A stretch of DNA of 64,000 bases, from contig CAVJLN010000013.1 of assembly GCA_963650485.1 (NCBI GenBank), forward strand, positions 1 through 64,000. The letters are read 5' to 3'. Made by a program: the position numbers and the translations under genes. Source of the DNA: Suilimivivens sp963650485 (GTDB lineage: Bacteria; Bacillota; Clostridia; Lachnospirales; Lachnospiraceae). Below the pieces are notes generated by a model. That model did no database searches, had not been told where the DNA came from, and saw only the letters and a program-made list of their open reading frames with translations. Shown here piece after piece: positions 59,315 to 64,000 of the stretch (positions within the stretch are counted from its first letter, which is position 1; every line of letters begins with the position of its first letter).

Positions 59315-60076
59315 ATGAAGAACATTTTATATGAAGATAGTGACATTCTGGTTGCCTATAAGCCGGCGGGAATTGCAACACAGACTTCCCGGATCGGGCA
59401 GCAGGACATGGTCAGTGAACTGAAGAATTATCTGATGAAAGCACAGAAAGAGGAAATGACAGGGAAGAACGGGAAGGATGCCGTGAAGAAGCAGGCTTTT
59501 CAGGAGCCGTATCTTGGATTGGTTCATCGTCTGGATCAGCCGGTTTCGGGAGTTCTGGTATTTGCCAAGAATAAAAAGGCAGCAGCGGACTTAAGTAATC
59601 AGGTTACGAACGGAACCATGAAGAAATTTTATTATGCCTTGATTTATGGGACTCCGATCCATGAACGGGACACGCTCGAAGATTATTTGTATAAAGATGG
59701 ACGTGAAAACCTGTCCCTTATCGTGAACGCAACCTTTCCGGATGCCAGGAAGGCCATTCTGAATTACCGCCACTGTTCTACCTTAATGGTATTGGAAGAG
59801 GGAGAAGAGGTTTCCCTTATGGAGATTGAGCTTCTGACAGGGCGTCATCACCAGATCCGTGCCCAGATGTCAAATGCAGGAATGCCCCTGCTTGGTGACA
59901 GCAAATACGGTTCTGAACGGTCAAAGGAGCTAAGCCGCGATATTGGCTGCAAAAATGTTGCATTATGTGCCTATAAGCTTAGCTTTAAGCATCCGGTTAC
60001 CCATAAGGAAATGGTCTTTGAGAAGAAACCGGATGAAGAACTGTTTGACCCCTTTTTAAACGAAGGAATTCTGTAA
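59315..60076 (+). CDS. RluA family 23S rRNA/tRNA pseudouridine synthase
   Basis: 253-residue pseudouridine synthase without S4 domain. Catalytic motif HRLDQPVSGVLVFAKN (about residues 69-84) contains the essential aspartate; LLTGRHHQIRAQMSNAGMPLLGDSKYG is the typical late block. ATG 59315 with AAAAGGTG upstream; 24 bases after the regulator stop, probably same transcript. Target RNA position unknown. Confidence 0.9.
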   Translation: MKNILYEDSDILVAYKPAGIATQTSRIGQQDMVSELKNYLMKAQKEEMTGKNGKDAVKKQAFQEPYLGLVHRLDQPVSGVLVFAKNKKAAADLSNQVTNGTMKKFYYALIYGTPIHERDTLEDYLYKDGRENLSLIVNATFPDARKAILNYRHCSTLMVLEEGEEVSLMEIELLTGRHHQIRAQMSNAGMPLLGDSKYGSERSKELSRDIGCKNVALCAYKLSFKHPVTHKEMVFEKKPDEELFDPFLNEGIL

Positions 60077-60169
60077 TTACTCAGTACAGATCGAAGCATT
60101 TTCTGTTGAGATCGTAGGAATATGATTCAGAAATTCTCTAAAACTGCATAGAATATAAAGCATTCACCC

Positions 60170-60240
60170 ATACTATCTCTGTGATTATAACTCAGTCGAT
60201 GCACAAAACCTGCATCATTTCGGAAAGTATGGGTATTTTT
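60170..60240 (+). promoter_or_regulatory. Structured leader before the AI-2E-family gene
   Basis: ACCCATACT (about 60168-60176) and AGTATGGGT (about 60224-60232) form a perfect 9-bp stem enclosing a second perfect stem GATGCA/TGCATC (about 60198-60216), followed by ATTTTTATG. It could be the rluA-gene terminator, or an attenuator or translation control for the next gene. Confidence 0.4.
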
Positions 60241-61290
60241 ATGCAGCAGTTCTTTCATCAGAAAACGACACAATTCTTCCTTACGGTTTTTCTCACATAT
60301 TTTTTTATGAAGTACCTCAGTCCGTTTGTCACGCCATTTTTAGTAGCGTTTCTGGTTGTCTGGGCAATGAACCCATATATTGAACGAGTCCATCAAAGAA
60401 CCAGGTTTAGGAAATCCTTCGTAGCGGGGCTCTTGCTTGCGATCTGGATCATCCTTTTTATCTGGATTTTATGGATTTTCAGCTATGTTGTGATGAATGG
60501 AGGAGGCGATTTCTGGAGCCGGATTCCGGCTTATTTTTCCAACTGGGAAACAGCGCTTTCCTGTTGCTGTGACAATCTGGAAAAGCTGTCCGGTCTCAAT
60601 GGACAGAAGCTGCAGGGTTTTGTGATCCGGCAGATCATGGTTTTTACCGATAACTTCCAGACGAATATTATGCCAATGGTTATGGGAAAGTCAGTTACTT
60701 ATATGAAAGGCATGGTTTCCTGCTTTGCGTTTCTGGCTGTTGTTTTTATTGCAGTAATGCTGTTGGTTAAAGATTACGGAGAGATTGCCGGTAAGTTTGA
60801 GACACCGGAATTTCAGGGGATACGGGAAGTGTTTCGGAAGGTAGTGGTTTACCTGAAAACATTTCTACGGGCACAATTCATTATTTTGCTGATCATCAGC
60901 GTCTTATGTGCAGCTACCTTAAGTCTTGTTGGCATGACCGGGGCAATCTTCTATGGATTTCTGACGGGGGTTATGGATATGCTGCCCTTTATCGGAACGG
61001 GAATTATGCTGCTTCCTCTCGGGGGAATTTACTTTTTTACCGGAGAATACTGGAAAGCGATTGTGTGTGTTGGACTGTACGTATTGTGTGCATTGATCCG
61101 GGAAATACTCGAACCACGGCTGATTGGCGATAAGGTTGGAATCTGGCCGATCGGGATTTTGTTTTCTGTGTTTGCCGGAGTTCATCTGTTTGGTGTTGCA
61201 GGAGTGATGAAAGGACCTCTTTCCCTGGTAATTATTTGTGAAACCCTGAAATTTTTGTGGTATACTGGGGATTATGAAAAAGACGGCTAA
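60241..61290 (+). CDS. AI-2E family transporter / YtvI-like permease
   Basis: About 349-residue membrane protein with 7-8 helices of the AI-2E (PerM) family. The conserved late block FYGFLTGVMDMLPFIGTGIMLLPLGGIYF...REILEPRLIGDKVGIWPIGILFSVFAG is closest to YtvI-type members. Start is uncertain (ATG 60229 and GTG 60181 are alternatives). Its last 17 bases overlap the next gene. The substrate is not known; autoinducer-2 is only the family name. Confidence 0.8.
   Translation: MQQFFHQKTTQFFLTVFLTYFFMKYLSPFVTPFLVAFLVVWAMNPYIERVHQRTRFRKSFVAGLLLAIWIILFIWILWIFSYVVMNGGGDFWSRIPAYFSNWETALSCCCDNLEKLSGLNGQKLQGFVIRQIMVFTDNFQTNIMPMVMGKSVTYMKGMVSCFAFLAVVFIAVMLLVKDYGEIAGKFETPEFQGIREVFRKVVVYLKTFLRAQFIILLIISVLCAATLSLVGMTGAIFYGFLTGVMDMLPFIGTGIMLLPLGGIYFFTGEYWKAIVCVGLYVLCALIREILEPRLIGDKVGIWPIGILFSVFAGVHLFGVAGVMKGPLSLVIICETLKFLWYTGDYEKDG
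61258..61273 (+). promoter_or_regulatory. Extended -10 promoter inside AI-2E gene
   Basis: TGGTATACT (61258-61266) lies seven bases before ATG 61274. It predicts a transcript starting at or one base before the start codon, like the kinase gene at 57011. GGGG (61267-61270) could also act as a ribosome site for read-through mRNA. Confidence 0.4.
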
Positions 61291-62770
61291 TCTACTGGTA
61301 ACTGCATATTTATTACTGCTGTTTGTTGTGTATCCCTTTTATATGAAGGAAGGATATCTGGAGATCGGAAAAGCGAAGTATTCCTTCTGGATCCGGATTT
61401 CCCTAAGTACGGCAGCAGTTTTGCTTTTATTTTTCGTGATCCAGCTGATCCGGGAACTGAAAGAAAGAAGTCTGCATCTTCAAGCCACGGATGTCAGTAT
61501 TCTCGTATTTGCAGGAACACTGCTTATTACCTATGTTCTGGCGGTAGACCGTAAGGAAGCATTGTTCGGGACAGAAGGCTGGAATATGGGCTTTGCGCTC
61601 TATGGGGTATTGTGTCTGCTGTATCTGATGATCCGGCTTTTGTGGTGGCCGGACAAATGGATTCTTTATCATGCTCTATTCGCTTCCGGAGTAATTTTCC
61701 TGCTGGGGATTCTGGATCGGTTTTCCGTTTATCTGATTCCATTGGAAATCCGTAACCCGGGGTTTTTGTCAACTCTTGGCAACATTAACTGGTTTACCGG
61801 GTATCTTGTGATTTTTACTGCAGTGAGCGCATCGCTTTTTCTTTTATCAGAAGAAAAAGGAATGTCAGCTTTTAGCGCAATAATTGCGTTGCTGGGTTTT
61901 ACAGCAGGATTCGGACAGGGAAGCAGTAGTGTGTTTCTGTTTTTTGTGGGCTTATTTTCGTCACTTTTCTGGCTGGCTTCCTATGAAAAAAAAAGAATGC
62001 CGCGACTGATGATTCTGTGGGGAATGTGGTGTTTATCGGCACAGATCATCCGGCTTATGCGGATGCTTATTCCGGATGGATATCAGTATGATACGGAGAA
62101 TCTGTGTGGGGATTTTACCGGGGGAAGCCTGACGATTTACTTATTTATAGTGGGAGGGCTGCTTCTGGGAGCAGTCTCCATTTTGATGAAACGTAAAGAG
62201 CAGACTGGTAGATGGATTCGGAGAGGATTAGGATTTTTTGGTGGGATTCTTGCTGCCGGTGCGGCTGTTATGATGCTTTACAGTTATCTTTGTGTTTCGA
62301 AAGGTATGGAACTTTCAGAGCTTTATGACCGGCTGCCGTGGGGAGATGATTCCTGGGGAAACGGACGCGGAATGACATACCGTGCGGCAATAATGCTTCT
62401 TACACAGATGACTCCTCTGCAAAAGCTGGTGGGCGTCGGGCAGGACTGTTTTTTTGCTTATGCCTATTCCATTCCACAGGTGGCAGATGAATTGTGGCTG
62501 TATTTTGGCAATGAACGGCTGACGAATGCCCATAACGAGATTTTGACAATGCTTGTGAATCATGGAATTATTGGAACAGTCAGTTATCTGAGTATTTTTA
62601 TCACCTACCTTTATAAAACCAGTAAACAATCCCAAAATCCGTACAGTATCAGTATTGCAGTTGCGGTAATCTGTTATTTGGTACATAATATGGTTAGTTT
62701 TGCGAACGTATTGAATCTTCCATTTCTCATTATCCTATTGGCAATGGGCGCAAAATGGTGTAAAATATAA
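61274..62770 (+). CDS. O-antigen ligase-like (Wzy-type) membrane protein
   Basis: 498-residue protein with about 12 helices. The large loop and following block WGNGRGMTYRAAIMLLTQMTPLQKLVGVGQDCFFAYAY...NAHNEILTMLVNHGIIGTVSYL matches the Wzy_C/O-antigen ligase family, acting on lipid-linked glycans outside the membrane. In a Gram-positive it may ligate or polymerise a surface polysaccharide. No glycan cluster is adjacent. Overlaps the upstream gene. Confidence 0.82.
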   Translation: MKKTANLLVTAYLLLLFVVYPFYMKEGYLEIGKAKYSFWIRISLSTAAVLLLFFVIQLIRELKERSLHLQATDVSILVFAGTLLITYVLAVDRKEALFGTEGWNMGFALYGVLCLLYLMIRLLWWPDKWILYHALFASGVIFLLGILDRFSVYLIPLEIRNPGFLSTLGNINWFTGYLVIFTAVSASLFLLSEEKGMSAFSAIIALLGFTAGFGQGSSSVFLFFVGLFSSLFWLASYEKKRMPRLMILWGMWCLSAQIIRLMRMLIPDGYQYDTENLCGDFTGGSLTIYLFIVGGLLLGAVSILMKRKEQTGRWIRRGLGFFGGILAAGAAVMMLYSYLCVSKGMELSELYDRLPWGDDSWGNGRGMTYRAAIMLLTQMTPLQKLVGVGQDCFFAYAYSIPQVADELWLYFGNERLTNAHNEILTMLVNHGIIGTVSYLSIFITYLYKTSKQSQNPYSISIAVAVICYLVHNMVSFANVLNLPFLIILLAMGAKWCKI

Positions 62771-62771
62771 T

Positions 62772-62864
62772 GATGCCAAAGAAAAACAAGCGGCTGCGAA
62801 GCAGACATTTGTTTTTCTTGCATCATTAGCGAACGAATATCCTGCGAAGCACGGATTCGTGAGC
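62772..62864. repeat. Twin hairpin element before proS
   Basis: Hairpin 1: GATGC plus AAGAAAAACAA (62772-62789) pairs with TTGTTTTTCTTGCATC (62809-62824), apex CTGCGAAGCAG. Hairpin 2: ACGAAT (62833-62838) pairs with ATTCGT (62855-62860), apex CTGCGAAGCA. Both apices carry the same CTGCGAAGCA word. A T run inside hairpin 1 may terminate the upstream gene. It is not a T-box. Confidence 0.55.
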
Positions 62865-62923
62865 TTGACAGAGTAAAAATAAACGGCTTAATAGTGAACA
62901 ATAGCCGTATAGAGGAGAATAAC

Positions 62924-64000
62924 ATGGCAGAGAAAAAGTTAGTAGAAGCAATTACCTCGATGAATGAGGATTTTGCGCAGTGGTACACCGATGTAGTAAA
63001 GAAAGCAGAATTAATTGACTATTCCAATGTCAAGGGCTGTATGGTAATCAAGCCGGCAGGATATGCCATCTGGGAGAACATCCAGAGACAGCTTGATGAT
63101 CGTTTTAAGGCAGTTGGAGTAGAGAATGTATACATGCCCATGTTTATCCCCGAAAGCCTACTTGAAAAGGAAAAGGATCATGTAGAAGGATTCGCACCGG
63201 AAGTAGCTTGGGTAACGCATGGCGGATTAAATCCCCTTCCGGAGAGAATGTGTGTCAGACCTACTTCTGAAACACTTTTCTGTGATTTTTATAAGAATGA
63301 TATCCAGTCTTATCGTGATCTGCCGAAGGTATATAATCAGTGGTGCAGCGTTGTCCGTTGGGAAAAGGAAACCAGACCTTTCTTACGTTCGAGAGAATTC
63401 TTATGGCAGGAAGGACATACCGCACACGCAACCGCAGAAGAGGCAGAAGCACGTACCGAGCAGATGCTTAATGTTTATGCGGATTTCTGTGAAGAAGTAC
63501 TTGCAATTCCTGTAATTAAAGGACGTAAGACCGAGAAGGAGAAGTTCGCAGGTGCAGAAGCAACTTATACCATTGAAGCACTGATGCATGATGGTAAGGC
63601 TCTTCAGTCCGGAACCAGCCATAACTTTGGTGACGGCTTTGCGAAAGCATTCGGAATCCAGTTTACAGACAAAGATAATAAATTAAAATATGTTCATCAG
63701 ACTTCCTGGGGAATGTCCACCAGAATTATCGGTGCGATCATCATGGTTCATGGCGATGATTCCGGACTGGTACTTCCTCCTAAGATCGCGCCTACACAGG
63801 TTATGATCATTCCGATTCAGCAGAAGAAGGAAGGCGTTCTTGAAAAGGCAAACGAATTAAAGGAAGTATTAAGCAACTTCCGTGTAAAGGTCGATGATTC
63901 CGACAAGAGTCCCGGATGGAAATTCTCCGAACAGGAAATGCGTGGAATTCCGCTTCGTGTGGAAATCGGACCGAAGGATATCGAAGCAGGCAAGTGTGTC
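62924..64000 (+). CDS. proS: Prolyl-tRNA synthetase, 5' part
   Basis: First 359 codons of a class II aminoacyl-tRNA synthetase, running off the window edge. The motif 2 region KVYNQWCSVVRWEKETRPFLRSREFLWQEGHTAHA, motif 1 VYMPMFIPESLLEKEKDHVEGFAPEVAWVTHGG and the pocket QSGTSHNFGDGFAKAFGIQ are intact. It lacks the bacterial editing insertion and resembles the archaeal/eukaryote-like type that many clostridia use (about 480 residues in full). AGAGGAG precedes ATG 62924. No T-box is seen upstream. Confidence 0.93.
   Translation, partial: MAEKKLVEAITSMNEDFAQWYTDVVKKAELIDYSNVKGCMVIKPAGYAIWENIQRQLDDRFKAVGVENVYMPMFIPESLLEKEKDHVEGFAPEVAWVTHGGLNPLPERMCVRPTSETLFCDFYKNDIQSYRDLPKVYNQWCSVVRWEKETRPFLRSREFLWQEGHTAHATAEEAEARTEQMLNVYADFCEEVLAIPVIKGRKTEKEKFAGAEATYTIEALMHDGKALQSGTSHNFGDGFAKAFGIQFTDKDNKLKYVHQTSWGMSTRIIGAIIMVHGDDSGLVLPPKIAPTQVMIIPIQQKKEGVLEKANELKEVLSNFRVKVDDSDKSPGWKFSEQEMRGIPLRVEIGPKDIEAGKCV

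Noticed and set aside
62771..62923. T-box leader upstream of proS
   Set aside because: No T-box consensus (AGGGTGGNACCGCG) or Stem I features; only twin hairpins.

Overview
The window reads as ordinary chromosomal DNA of a gut-type Lachnospiraceae bacterium (Bacillota, Clostridia). Supporting signs are glycyl-radical activase, reverse rubrerythrin, indolepyruvate:ferredoxin oxidoreductase, family proteins typical of this group (DUF4358 beside MBOAT, DUF4854, DUF4430 with an ECF S-component), many plant/host-glycan glycosidases, LPXTG pili with sortases, and two chemoreceptors that suggest a motile relative of Roseburia/Agathobacter/Lachnospira. The species cannot be named from the sequence. 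No phage, plasmid, transposase, rRNA, tRNA or CRISPR array was recognised. No gene-free stretch exceeds about 300 bases. A run of 266 N (33133-33398) is an assembly gap inside a surface-protein gene.

Layout. 0.1-8 kb: pflA; two convergent MATE exporters; a LysR regulator; a duplicated DUF1538 membrane protein followed by a tandem P-II-like protein; a DUF4358 lipoprotein. 8-15.4 kb: MBOAT O-acyltransferase with an SGNH-like partner, a 184-bp structured inverted-repeat element between them, murG, a small membrane protein, pgi, trxA. 15.4-19.3 kb: DUF4430/ECF-S pair, a hipBA toxin-antitoxin module with three identical palindromic operators, and a D-2-hydroxyacid dehydrogenase. 19.4-31.2 kb: an AraC regulator divergent from a sugar-use operon (HPr/Crh-like protein, ABC ATPase, permease, binding lipoprotein, second permease, beta-phosphoglucomutase-like HAD, GH3, GH78 rhamnosidase). 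Two full copies of one MITE family sit inside this operon. 31.2-40.7 kb: a chemoreceptor, a large LPXTG-type adhesin, a major pilin, and one 804-residue ORF joining a class C sortase, a pilin-like domain and a class B sortase. 40.8-47.7 kb: GH3, GH42 and GH43 glycosidases. 47.7-53.6 kb: Nudix, iorA, iorB, paaK, then an MFS transporter and a DUF4854 lipoprotein on the other strand. 53.8-64 kb: a Cache chemoreceptor, an 87-bp tandem repeat, rubrerythrin and a PerR-like regulator, a two-component system, RluA-type pseudouridine synthase, AI-2E-family permease, an O-antigen-ligase-like protein and the 5' part of proS.

How it fits together. Glycosidases release rhamnose, xylose/arabinose, galactose and glucose units. 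The RbsA-type ABC system imports a sugar, and AraC and the Crh-like protein probably regulate it. The chemoreceptor directly behind the rhamnosidase may couple foraging to motility. The pilus locus gives attachment. The most unusual finding is the sortase C-pilin-sortase B fusion. A second theme is a family of small mobile repeats with GTAAC-type ends, which has rewritten the 3' ends or flanks of several genes.
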